In this document: positions 35,644 through 46,264 of the stretch, piece by piece
Layout: every line of letters begins with the position of its first letter
Position numbering within the stretch: position 1 is the stretch's first letter
NCBI GenBank assembly: GCA_022575985.1
Contig: JAKSXM010000231.1
Coordinates: forward strand, 498,501 to 562,500
DNA length: 64,000 nucleotides
Origin: Anagrus nilaparvatae
Lineage: Eukaryota; Arthropoda; Insecta; Hymenoptera; Mymaridae
Reading direction: 5' to 3'
Program-made: the position numbers and the translations under genes
Notes under the pieces: model-generated
Database searches by the model: none
What the model was told of the DNA's origin: nothing
What the model saw: only the letters and a program-made list of their open reading frames with translations

Positions 35644-35993
35644 TATAGGATAATTTGATTTTTTTATGTTTTTTACATAACTTCAAGAAAATACCCTATG
35701 CGAAAAATCCTTGATCTGCGCAGATCTGTAATTTTCATTTTTCAGATCTGTACAGATCTGTAAAATTAAAAAATTGGCTATCCCCGGTACATAGGGAATT
35801 CTTGGAACGCAATCCTATAAAAAAATGGTTTATTACAAGGGATTTTATGAATTTCCATCCTGTTTAATAAAGGCCTAATTTAACAAAGGCCTAATTTGAA
35901 TATTCTTAATATTTCATTGACTTATTACAAGTTATCATAAACTGCATTACTTAAATATATCCAATATTAAAAAGGTACCCAAATTATACAATA

Positions 35994-36740
35994 AAACGCT
36001 GCCAAGTAATTGGCACTATGGTTCTTATTTAACAAAAACAAATTGTTTTTAATGGTCTCTTTTACCTAGTAAAAACAATAATTCTAGATATTAGTAGGAA
36101 TTTATTATGAATAATAAATGCGATCTTTTTGGAACAAGATATTTCTTTAATGTTTTTACATCGACGTTTCGGAGATCTGTGTCTCCCTTTTCAAGATCTA
36201 AAAAATACAATGCATACAATTTATATAAACAATTTTTTACAAAATTTTTTTATTACAGAAAAACTAAATTTTCAAATTAAATAAATATATAATAATTAAC
36301 TTACGAAAATTTAAAAAAATATCTTTTTGAATTAGAAACAATTCTAGATATTAGTACTCTTAGAAAAAAATTAAGTACTACGTCCAAAAAGAAAAAAAAT
36401 ATTGCTGTTTTTTTTATTTTGTTTATGCAAAAAATTTTCAAAAAAATTTTCAAAAAATTGAATATCAGATTCGAGATATAGAGTATAAAAAGCATATTTT
36501 CAGATATTATTACTTTCATAGAATTAAATGAGATATTACAAAAAAAAAAAAAAAAAATATATTGCAGCTTTTTTTATTTATTTTTTTTAATTTTAAGAAA
36601 AAATTTTTGAAAAAATTAAGTATCAGATCCAAAAAATTACTATAAACGAGGTTACTAATACTAGAACTACCATAGAAATAAATTAGATGTTACGTCCAAA
36701 GAGAAAAAAAATTTGGTGTTTTTTGTATTTTTTTGTGATA
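35994..36740. repeat. Dispersed repeat family, reversed copy
   Basis: Reverse orientation of the 34100-34600 / 26880-27960 family: CGCTGCCAAGTAATTGGCAC at the left and AACACCAAATTTTTTTTCTC-type units at the right. It is interrupted at about 36095-36270 by a TTTATTATGAATAATAAATG / CGACGTTTCGGAGATC segment, probably a Penelope-like tail. Confidence 0.65.
36095..36210. repeat. Penelope-like terminal fragment
   Basis: TTTATTATGAATAATAAATG then GCGATC, CATCGACGTTTCGGAGATC and CTCCCTTTTCAAGATCTAAA. The hairpin plus GCGATC recurs at 41695-41730 and in reverse at about 41915-41945. The GACGTTTCG / CTTTTCAAGATC pattern is common at ends of Penelope-like and DIRS-like elements; the assignment is inference. 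Confidence 0.4.
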
Positions 36741-36883
36741 AATCCTCGCAAAAACCAATTAACATGTTAGCGGCATAGAATGTTTAGAATTAATTTAAAT
36801 TATGATAAATGTATATTTTCTTATCAGTATATTTTTATTTAATACAATATTGATAATGAATCCCAATTTTTAAATAAAATTTA

Positions 36884-36975
36884 AATATAATCAAATAATC
36901 GATTTTAATTCGGCCAATCAGAAGGCGAATAAAAAGTTATAATAAAATCAACTTCAGATCTCCATCGATTTTTAT
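36884..36975 (+). promoter_or_regulatory. Orphan copy of the His-rich gene promoter
   Basis: 36915-36965 is identical over about 51 bases to the reverse complement of 62459-62509, the promoter of the gene ending at 59791. It contains the AATAAAAAG box (36928-36936) and the ACTTCAGATC initiator (36951-36960) at matching spacing. No exon follows here. Confidence 0.75.
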
Positions 36976-36979
36976 ATAA

Positions 36980-39340
36980 TGGATTAATTAATTTACTATA
37001 ATTTACAAAAAATAATTTCTTAAAAAAATTTGATATTTTAATCTTTTAGTTTAAATTATCGCTGCTTTGAAATCCAATCTTCAAAAAACATGATAAGATA
37101 TATCCTTATTTAAAATGATAAGATATAATGTTTACATTATTTAAAGAACGCATTCTTTTATTGAATTCTTATAAAACATTGATTTATCAATCAGATAAAT
37201 AAAAAATATTTACAAAATTACAATTTTTTTAAAACAAAAAATATTACGTAACTACCCCACCCAATGATAAAATATATCCTTATGTAAAATGTTTGAAATT
37301 TGTAAACAAAGAATTTTTAAAATCTATTTTTTGGATCTAAATTTTTCAAAATTTTATAACCCATCGGTTTTTCTTCTTTAATACGAATAGTATTTACTGC
37401 TCATTTCCATAAATGTAAAGAATAGCCCAAATCACACGTAAATTACTTTCCTAAACGAAGCCGAGGTGGGTCAACTGCAATTTGGGGCATTTTTTATTTA
37501 TGGACAAGGACCGTATAAAATTTTTCTGCGTCAGTGGAGAGAAAAAACGTCTTTTCCGGCCGCACAGTAGCCAGAAACATTCTGCTTCCCAGCAATTGAC
37601 CAGAAAAAAAAAATTTAACTTTTAGAAGTTATTTTTTCAGTTTAAAAAAAATCTTCATAGAATATACTTTTCTGCAAACCGTAACTATTCCTCATTATGA
37701 GCAGAACTGTGCATCTCGGACCGCCCCCCCCCCCCTTTTATAAATACAGTATATTCAAAAAATTTTAAGTTATGTGTTATAAGACTGGGGACCTATCCGA
37801 GCTACACAGCTCTGGTTATGAGGCATTGCTATAATTGGAGGTAGGTTATTGAAAAAAGAAAAGTGTTGAAAGACCATAATTCAATTTGGCTACAACTCTC
37901 CTCAAGGATAAGGTTATAATTATAATAGAAATTTTCAACTTTTTGGATATTGGGCCTTATCTCATTTAAATTGTAAACAAAAAGTTTTTAATTTTAAGGG
38001 GGTAGAGTACACCAAATAGGGTAAGTTTATATTTAAAAAAGATATTTCCTGAAACAGAAACCTGATCTTCCTTATAAGGAACCTCAAAAAATAGATTTAG
38101 ATTATTTTTTTAAAACGGCATTCAGGAACTAATTTAATCTTTGCAATAAGGAGCCCTTTTGGTTAGGGTTGGTCATTTTTTAAAAATAAAAGATAACTTG
38201 AGACCAATATGCGACATAGCCATAAACTACCCCTAACTCTGAGCTTTTGTTCTGATTGTTATAACAAAATTTTCTAACAATTGTGCCGATATTTTGGCAG
38301 AAAAGGGTTCTCCATTGAATTTGACATTTATCTTGACCGTAAATTCAGATAAAATTATACGCGATATCCTTTGATGTTCGGAGTCAAATACCTCATACAC
38401 CAGTCAAAAAAAATTTATCATTTAAATTATTAAATAAGTAGTACATTTTCAAGTAAAGTTATTAATGTTGAAGAGAGAGGAATGTGTATTTTTTTAAATA
38501 CAATGACATTTAATAATATGAAAATAATAAATAATATGCATATTTGTTTATTCTGCATATCTTCATTCAGACTAATGATAGTGAGCACTAAAAAAACTTT
38601 CTTGGTAAATGAAAAGTTTACTAGGGACTATTAGTAACACAAAAAAAAAATTTATATAAATTTTTCGTATTCGCCCCCTCGGGTGGGTTGTAAGGGGGTG
38701 GTATCATAGCACAATAGAAAAAACGATATTTTTGGACTAAAAGTGTTACCCAGTAGATAAATTGGGCTGTCATTTCATTTCTAAAATCTATTTTTACATA
38801 CAACTCCTAGTAAATGTTATATCATCCCCTAAATGTGGGATACATTTCAAATAGCTTATGCGCGTCATTTGAATTCGTGACTGCGCACAAAAAAATATCT
38901 AAAGGTATATAAAACTTTAAAGGTGCATTCTCAGCCAAAAATATTCATTCTTTATATTATGCTATTATATCACCATCATATAATACCAATTTCTAAGGGG
39001 GTAAATATGACAAACTGATATAAATTTTTTTTTTTTTAATACTTATAATATTGCTTTGAGATTTTTTTTGCGTATATTTGCGTAATCTATTTAAAGATAG
39101 ATAAAATTATTTGAACGTTTGGTATAAGTAAGACTGTGTATGCTCTTATTTTTTCATTATAGTAGTTAACCAGAGTCTTCATAGGAGTACTTATAATTGT
39201 AAGTGATAATATTTGTTATTAAAAAAAAATAATTGTGATTTGTTATCAAACCAAATTAATATGTTTTAAAAATGGAAAAATAACAGAATATATCAAAATT
39301 AAATTATATTTATCGGTGCACGAGATTAAAAAAGATTTTT
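36980..39340. other. AT-rich intergenic region
   Basis: No gene supported. 37410-37580 is a degraded member of the CGTGCGATTTGGG MITE family (AATCACACGTAAATTACTTT, TTTTTATTTATGGACAAGG). A poly-C tract lies at about 37722-37736. Confidence 0.5.
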
Positions 39341-39344
39341 TCTT

Positions 39345-39620
39345 CCTAGCGGGCCGAAAACACTTTTTTCGCCCCGCAACGAAATCGAAAAAAACGCGTT
39401 TTCACCTCCCTGAGAAAGAAAAATTTCGTTTTGTCCATGGGAACAAAAAAAAAATACTCCAGATCGCAGTTTATCATCCTCGGCTTCGCCTCGGATGCTA
39501 ATTAACGTACGATCTGGGCCATTCTTTTTTTTTGCTCCCTTGGTTAAAAATGTACTATTTCTTCCTAGCGGGCCGAAAACCCATTCTTTTTTTTTGCTCC
39601 CTTGGTTAAAAATGTACTAT
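39345..39620. repeat. Dispersed MITE family copy with duplicated end
   Basis: CTTCCTAGCGGGCCGAAAAC occurs at about 39345 and again at about 39561. GCTCCCTTGGTTAAAAATGT also occurs twice (39533, 39596). The centre is ATCCTCGGCTTCGCCTCGGA. Confidence 0.7.
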
Positions 39621-39780
39621 TTTTACTTTCGCATGTGTGAGTAAATCTTACAGAAAGCTTTTTTGAAATATATATTTCCTGCACAGATATATAGTTATTG
39701 CATTATGTAAACAGAATAATGTATTAATTTCTCAAAGTAAAAAATTTTTTAGTCTTTTTATCCATGCGTAGTTATTATCG

Positions 39781-40241
39781 TTCTTTAACTCATTAAGTCC
39801 GAAGCGGCTAATTACGTGTCGATTTGAAAATCGCTTAAAAAAATATTAGAAGTTAAACTTCAAAATTGATTAGACTTCAAATTAGATGTAAACTTCAAAA
39901 ATTAAATTAAAAATAATGATTTCCTAAGTAAAAATAGTTTCTTTTTTCAAATTTGAGGTCAGATTTTCGATTCAGAAACCTGAAAAATCAGTATGGCTGG
40001 TCTAAGTTATTTTTACTAATATTATTCAATGTGTCGATTTTTGCTTATTTTAAAACTTTGACCGGCCATACTGATTTTCTAGGTTTCTGAATCAAAATTC
40101 TAACCTCAAATTTGAAAAAAGAAACTATTTTTACTTCGGAAATCATTATTTTTAATTTAATTTTTGAAGTTTAAGTCATTTTTTTATGCGATTTTCAAAT
40201 CGACACGTAATTAGCCGCTTTGGACTTAATAAGTTAAAGAA
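39781..40241. mobile_element. 461-bp palindromic MITE upstream of the G12-like gene
   Basis: Ends TTCTTTAACTCATTAAGTCC and GGACTTAATAAGTTAAAGAA. The inverted arms include GCGGCTAATTACGTGTCGAT and GACCGGCCATACTGATTTTC-type sequence and meet near 40010. It ends about 130 bases before a TATA-like box. Confidence 0.8.
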
Positions 40242-40367
40242 TAAAATAAAGTATGCTAAAGATATAAAAAATTTACAATACATAAATAGTCCAAAAAAAA
40301 GTGATAGATTGAAAATAATTCAATTATAAAATAATGAAACAATATAATTAAATGAAAATTAATGCAT

Positions 40368-40375
40368 TATAAAAA
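40368..40375 (+). promoter_or_regulatory. TATA-like box of the G12-like gene
   Basis: TATAAAAA; an initiator-like TCATCAG lies at 40412-40418, a little farther than the usual 30 bases. A short leader exon ends at the GTAAGT at 40467 and is spliced to 40542. Confidence 0.35.
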
Positions 40376-40544
40376 CTCCGAATTGTCCTAGCATCTAATA
40401 TGCTTTTTTTTTCATCAGCGTGAACCAGAGTCGACCTACGAGTTCATATACCATTTTAAGCAAATTGTAAGTAATAATATTTTAATCTTTTTTGATAAGT
40501 AAATTATTTAATGATTTGAAGCATAAAATATTTGGTTGCAGAAT

Positions 40545-41246
40545 ATGAAGTCTGTACTTGTAATTTATATTATTTTGGCCTTTGCGACTATTATTTACTC
40601 TAAACCAACTACTGAAGAATCAACAGATGACGAGATTACAGAAGAAAAAAGTAAATTGTTTGAGTTCCTTTATCATCATGAGTATAAAAGACTTTTACCA
40701 GATAGAGAAATTATGCGATTATTGCAAAATAATAAACCTTTAATAGACAATGCTCGGAATTTTATGAATAATTCAAAAGAATTTAAAACATTATTAAAAA
40801 ATGTTGCTTTATCATCAGAAATTCAATGGGTTTTCGAACAATTATTTAATTTTAATCCTTCAGAAGAAGATATTGATGGATACATAAATAGCTTTATCAG
40901 AACATTTTCTCTAGGTAATTTACCAGAAATAACAGTTTCAGCAAAATTAACTAGTATGAAGGATTTGAGTGAAGAATTCCTAGCGTTAATTCCACTTGAA
41001 CAAATGAAAAAACAAATTTTTGACAAATTGGAGCAAGAATTTCCACATTATAGACGAATTGTAATGTTTTTACGTTCCAGTGAACTGAAGGAAGTAATTT
41101 CTAAATTATCGAAAAATTCGTATTATCAGAAATTAATGAAATTTGCCGAGGAAAATGATATTCCACTACTAAATTATTTACAACTTTGGGCACAACAAGA
41201 ACGAGTATTATTTAACCCAAAAGAATATCCAGAACTCGCGTTTTAA
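40545..41246 (+). CDS. G12 / insect-allergen-repeat (nitrile-specifier detox domain) protein
   Basis: 233 aa from ATG at 40545, just after a 75-base intron in the leader (40467-40541, GTAAGT...TTGCAG). A signal peptide (MKSVLVIYIILAFATIIYS) leads into a short acidic linker. Residues about 45-230 look like one and a half insect-allergen-related repeats: LKNVALSSEIQWVFEQLF, EEFLALIPLEQMKKQIFDKL, then MFLRSSELKEVISKL and ENDIPLLNYLQLW match the helical pattern of the family (G12, Bla g 1-like, nitrile-specifier proteins). Members are secreted by midgut cells and bind lipids or associate with microvilli. No Cys is present in the mature part. AATAAA occurs at 41252, right after the stop, and at 41557. 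Family call from memory of the pattern; good but not certain. Confidence 0.75.
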   Translation: MKSVLVIYIILAFATIIYSKPTTEESTDDEITEEKSKLFEFLYHHEYKRLLPDREIMRLLQNNKPLIDNARNFMNNSKEFKTLLKNVALSSEIQWVFEQLFNFNPSEEDIDGYINSFIRTFSLGNLPEITVSAKLTSMKDLSEEFLALIPLEQMKKQIFDKLEQEFPHYRRIVMFLRSSELKEVISKLSKNSYYQKLMKFAEENDIPLLNYLQLWAQQERVLFNPKEYPELAF

Positions 41247-41556
41247 ATTAAAATAAATTACATCACGTGCGTGAGAAATGAAAGTTTTTCCGCGTTTTTC
41301 TACATGGCAGGCGTTCATTTCTTACACTTTTGATGTAAATCAACGTGATTCAGCACGGAATAAAAAGTAGAATTATTACTCGTTGGCTATAACTCATGTG
41401 TAAAACAATAATCTACTTTTTATCCCATGCAAAACAAATAGCTAATTATGGTGCTTAAATATTCTTCGATCTTTATTTAAACCGTACGTTTAAAAAAAAA
41501 TTAAATGTATTTGTTATAATTATAATTATTTTATTAAATGTATTTATATGAAGAAT

Positions 41557-41562
41557 AATAAA
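41557..41562 (+). terminator. Poly(A) signal, G12-like gene
   Basis: AATAAA about 310 bases after the stop. A second hexamer at 41252 almost abuts the stop and could serve instead. Confidence 0.4.
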
Positions 41563-41669
41563 ATCTAATAAAATTTCGTGTTCATGTATACAAATATTTC
41601 AATATTTACTGGTGAATATATAAAAATTAATAATATTGAAGAAACAGTATATAAATACTGTTTTAAGTT

Positions 41670-41960
41670 CTAATTAATTAAATTAATTTGATGAGTTTAT
41701 TATGTAAATAATAAACGCGATCTAATGGAACTATAAAGATATAACTTTTTTCATTATTGTTATCTGTGTTTCTGAGGACTAAGCCTCCCTTTGTCAGAAT
41801 AATTATTATTAAAAAAAGTTGTATGATGCTGAAATTTCAAAATAAATTTCAAAATAAATTTATTACGGATAACAATAATGAAAAAAGTTGCACTCTCAAT
41901 GTTCCATATAGATCGGGTTTATTATTTATAATAAACTCGTCAAATTAATGTAAATAAAAA
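41670..41960. repeat. Inverted pair of Penelope-like terminal segments
   Basis: Left: TTTGATGAGTTTATTATGTA with ATAATAAACGCGATC, then AACTTTTTTCATTATTGTTA. Right: the same in reverse, ending in AATAAACTCGTCAAATTAA. Also related to 36095-36210. Such inverted flanks are typical of Penelope-like elements, and a coding remnant lies 2 kb downstream. Confidence 0.5.
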
Positions 41961-42133
41961 TTAAAATATAATTTTGTTAAGCCAAACAAAAATTATTCGC
42001 GTTCAAATATGATAAAGACCTTTTTTCAAATGAATGATTTTTTCAATAATAAAACTGTTATGCTTGATATGAATCAGATATTTTCTTGGATTATAAAAAC
42101 GTGATATTAAAATATAGAAATTTGAAATTTGTT

Positions 42134-44058
42134 CACACCGTGCTTGAACGTACCGGAAAGTTGACCTAAAATGACGACAAAATCGGCTTGGGCAGAATTT
42201 TAATATATATTTTTTTACGTCGATTCCTTTCTACTAGAAAATCCGAGCTGCTCGTCTGCCCGACTTTCATGGGACCTATATCATTGCATATTTTAAGTTT
42301 TTTTTAATTAATGACTTAAATGGCCACCAAAATTTTATTTCTTCATAAAAATAACTTCTATAGGTCTCGAAAATTTTTTACAAGCCTCACGCTTCCAACA
42401 ATTCCTTACTCGTCTCTTTTCATTGATCTGTTTTCAAAATATGATAATTTAAAGTCAGAGTCCCAATTTAAGAATTTTTAAAAAAAGTCATTTTTATCAT
42501 TATCTTTGTAAAAGTATATCTCGGAAACTATTCAATGAAAAGAGCCGAGTAAAATTTTTTTAAGAGATTTAAGCTTATAGAAAATTTTTGAGACCTATAA
42601 AACAAATTTTTATGGATAATTATAATTTTAGCAATAATTTAAAAATTGCTCATTTTAGGCTAAAAATGGGCCTTTAGTTTATTTACTATAACGATGAAAG
42701 AATTAGTGTTAGAAAATTGCGGTTTAAGGGGCTTGAAAAGTTACACTTACACGAAAAAAATAAAACTAACCAGAAGTTTTTTTTGCTGTTGAACCAATGA
42801 AAGCCCCTGTGTAATAATGTTCTACTTGCAATGACTTCAAATATTAGAATAGGTTTTCCATAAATAAAATATTAATTTATTGTAATATATAATTTCATTT
42901 AGAAAAATTTATTATTATTAATATAGTAATAATTTTATTTGCCTTTGATGATATATAAAATAAATTTGTCTTTATAAAAAATAGTAATAATTTAAAGTAT
43001 TTTAGTACCCTTTGAAAAATATTATGTAAAACAATTGAAGCGTCTATAATACTTTTTCTATATTAAATATATTTTTAAAAAAATAAAAAAACTTTTAAAA
43101 AACATATGTATAGGTATAAACCATTATAAACTGCACAAAAATCTTACAAGTTTATTGAATAATAAAATTAATAAAAGATAAAATAAAATGTAATATTTTT
43201 TAAAAATTACTTTTATTTGTAAAGACGAAATTATTTTATATATCATCAAAGGCAAATAAAATTATTACTATATTAATAATAATAAATTTTTCTAAATGAA
43301 ATTATATATTACAATAAATTAATATTTTATTTATGGAAAACCTATTCTAATATTTGAAGTCATTGCAAGTAGAACATTATTACACAGGGGCTTTCATTGG
43401 TTCAACAGCAAAAAAAACTTCTGGTTAGTTTTATTTTTTTCGTGTAAGTGTAACTTTTCAAGCCCCTTAAACCGCAATTTTCTAACACTAATTCTTTCAT
43501 CGTTATAGTAAATAAACTAAAGGCCCATTTTTAGCCTAAAATGAGCAATTTTTAAATTATTGCTAAAATTATAATTATCCATAAAAATTTGTTTTATAGG
43601 TCTCAAAAATTTTCTATAAGCTTAAATCTCTTAAAAAATTTTTACTCGGCTCTTTTCATTGAATAGTTTCCGAGATATACTTTTACAAAGATAATGATAA
43701 AAATGACTTTTTTTAAAAATTCTTAAATTGGGACTCTGACTTTAAATTATCATATTTTGAAAACAGATCAATGAAAAGAGACGAGTAAGGAATTGTTGGA
43801 AGCGTGAGGCTTGTAAAAAATTTTCGAGACCTATAGAAGTTATTTTTATGAAGAAATAAAATTTTGGCTGCAATTTAAGTCATTAATTTAAAAAAAATTA
43901 AAATACGCAATTATAGGTCCCATGAAAGTCGGGCAGACGAGCAGCTCGGATTTTCTAGTAGGAAGGAATCGACGTAAAAAAATATATATTAAAACTCTGC
44001 CCAAGCCGATTTTGTCGTCATTTTAGGTCAACTTTCCGGTAGGTTCAAGCACGGTGTG
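42134..44058. mobile_element. 1.9-kb palindromic TIR element, arms about 840 bp
   Basis: Ends CACACCGTGCTTGAACGTAC / GTTCAAGCACGGTGTG. Arms 42134-42975 and 43225-44058 look nearly identical (for example TGACCTAAAATGACGACAAA, GAAAGTCGGGCAGACGAGCA and their inverses). A non-palindromic AT-rich core of about 240 bp lies between. TGTT flanks both ends, a possible 4-bp target duplication. No coding frame. It sits directly against the Penelope-like remnant. Confidence 0.88.
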
Positions 44059-44130
44059 TGTTGATAGTCTTATTTAGATAAAACTGCCGAATTTCTGTGT
44101 GAATGTCTTGCAATCTATACTTTATACTGT

Positions 44131-44330
44131 CTAATCTTTTTTTGATATAAAAATTTATAAAATTAATAGGATAGTTATTATTTTTTAAAAATTTCTTAAT
44201 TAACTCTAGATTTTCATTAGGAAATTTAGAATTAGACAATAATAGGGCTTTGCCAACAAGAGTATAAATCATGCCAATTTTTTGAAATTTGGTGTGACCA
44301 GAATTAAAATTTAGAAATCCATTGAAAACC
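44131..44330 (-). pseudogene. Penelope-like element fragment, region between RT and GIY-YIG
   Basis: The minus-strand frame shows LNFNSGHTKFQKIGMIYTLV, then KALLLSNSKFPNENLELIKK and FINFYIKKRL. This is the pattern typical of the end of the reverse transcriptase / linker in Penelope-like retroelements with GIY-YIG endonucleases. No intact catalytic RT core remains. It is inverted relative to the GIY-YIG fragment that follows. Confidence 0.6.
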
Positions 44331-44364
44331 ATACCCGTGACATACACAATGAAATAACTGCTAA

Positions 44365-44700
44365 AAAACCTAAGGTTTGTGTACTTTTTATTAATGGTTA
44401 TTTTCATGTAATTCAAAAAGTTTTAAGTGAAAATGACATTATTGCTATTCCTGTAATTGACAACAATTTAAGCAATATTGTAGTTAAAGGCAAAGATAAA
44501 TTAAAAAAAGAGAATGGAACCAACGTAGTTTACAGTTTTTAATGTAATGATTGTAACAAATCATATGTAGGTAAAGCAGAAAGAGAAGTAATTGTTCGCA
44601 TTGATGAACAAGAAAGTTGTATCAACAGAATTACTAATAATATTAAAAAAATTGAAAAAGCTCATCAAGCTCGTACTTTATCTATCTCTAACACACATAA
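44365..44700 (+). pseudogene. Penelope-like GIY-YIG endonuclease fragment
   Basis: The plus-strand frame reads NNLSNIVVKGKDKLKKENGT, then NVVYSF, an in-frame TAA at about 44540, then CNDCNKSYVGKAEREVIVRI. This matches the VxY...CxxC...YVGxTxR layout of the Penelope-type GIY-YIG nuclease, broken by one stop. The expected His in the RxxEH position reads Gln. Confidence 0.6.
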
Positions 44701-44759
44701 TATGAAAACAACCGATATTTTTAATAATTTATATTAAAACAGTATTTTTAATAATATAT

Positions 44760-45379
44760 TTGTCTGTCTGATTTCGCATATCCGCAGGAGTCATACGCAC
44801 GATTGTTTATTTAAAAATAACTGTATTATTATTAATTTATATTGTTTACGCTACAAACTATTAGGACTATAATGAGACCCCTCTAAAAATAATTTGATAT
44901 TTTTTTATTCTGAGGCCTTAATTAATTAATTACATTAAAAAATACCAAAAAAATTTCATATCGAGTTGATATAATGAAGTTTAAATTATGAAATCACTAA
45001 TCGAATAACATGATTCATAATAGGTCTTGAAGTCTCTAAGTCTACAGTAGTAAACGAAATACTAATACTAAAATGTTATATTCTGTTCGAGCGGAAGACA
45101 CACTTTGACTCCATAAGAAATAAATTATCTTAAGGATTGGACATAGCCTCTCCAATACATTTTTAAATATGTTTCTGTAATTAATAATTATAACTTTATT
45201 GGGGACAGAACTAGACTCTTCTGAAAACTTTGAATGCGTGTTCATAATTATAAATTTGCAGTGAAACATGATTTTCTTAAGCAACAGAAACAGAAATAAA
45301 TGCAATACAGGGGGGGGGGCAGAGCCCCCCTCCAACTTTTTCTCGTCCCAAATATGACCATATATTTTAAAAGTGTTAC
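44760..45379. other. Intergenic
   Basis: AT-rich. The frames at 45042-45496 on the minus strand are low-complexity, run into the repeat at 45380 and show no domain. Confidence 0.45.
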
Positions 45380-46260
45380 AGCCTGGAATCGTAAATTTTT
45401 TTTGAGGGCACATTGGAACGACCCTTGTTTTCGTGAAGTTTGAACCCTCAGGAAGTCAAAAAAAGTCGTTAACAAGGATTCGGGGATAGGTGCCAAAAAG
45501 ATTTTATCACTTTTATGTAAAAAACCGTGTTTTTCGTATCTGAGCTACCCCAAATTTTCAAAATAACTTTTTAGGTAAATAAAATTTAAAAAAATAGATA
45601 AGAAAATTTGATTACCAGGGAAAAACAACTCCAGAAGAAAAAAAAACTTATCTTTTTACGATGAAATTTAGCCAAGTTATCGTCAATTTAAGATTTTACT
45701 CAAATTTGTCTTAAAAAAGATTGAAGTTCTATATTGAAAGAAGGCTGTTTCTGAACTTTAACATGCATTATTTGCTTGATTTTCATCGTAAAATAATATT
45801 TTTTTTTTTTTAATTTTTCCCTAGAAATTCATTTCTTTATGAAAAAAATCATTTTTGTTGACGAAATTTTAATTTTTAGGTCAAAAGCTTTTAAACACTG
45901 TAAGTAGCAAAATTTAGTTAACACAGTTTTTGACCTAAAAATTTAAATTTAGTCGATAAAAATGATTTTTTTTCTTTAAGAAATGAATACTCAGGAAAAA
46001 ATAAATTGGTTTTAAAAAAAAATTTATTATTTTACAATGAATATCCAGCGAATACTGCATATTTTATAGCTGAAATTTGTCTAAAAAATGATTGAAATTC
46101 TATTGAAATAAGCTTGTTTCTCTCACTTGAATTTCATCGTAAAATAATAAATTTTTTTTTAAAACCAATTTATTTTTTCCTGAGTATTCATTTCTTAAAG
46201 AAAAAAAATCATTTTTATCGACTAAATTTAAATTTTTAGGTCAAAAACTGTGTTAACCTA
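45380..46260. repeat. Second copy of the 1-900 foldback family
   Basis: 45380-45490 matches 788-900 in reverse (GTTTTCGTGAAGTTTGAACC, CGACCCTTG). The forward arm continues to about 45900. A tighter palindrome follows at about 45930-46255 (GTTAACACAGTTTTTGACCT and its inverse). Confidence 0.75.
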
Positions 46261-46264
46261 TTAA

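Noticed and set aside
41690..41735. Hammerhead ribozyme-like TGATGA, 9-bp stem with GTAA loop
   Set aside because: Penelope-like elements can carry hammerheads, but the required GAAA after helix II reads GCGATC in all three related copies and C3 is U. A hairpin only.
45042..45496. Minus-strand frames of 123 and 82 aa
   Set aside because: Begin at non-ATG codons, cross the foldback boundary and a poly-G tract, with no domain.
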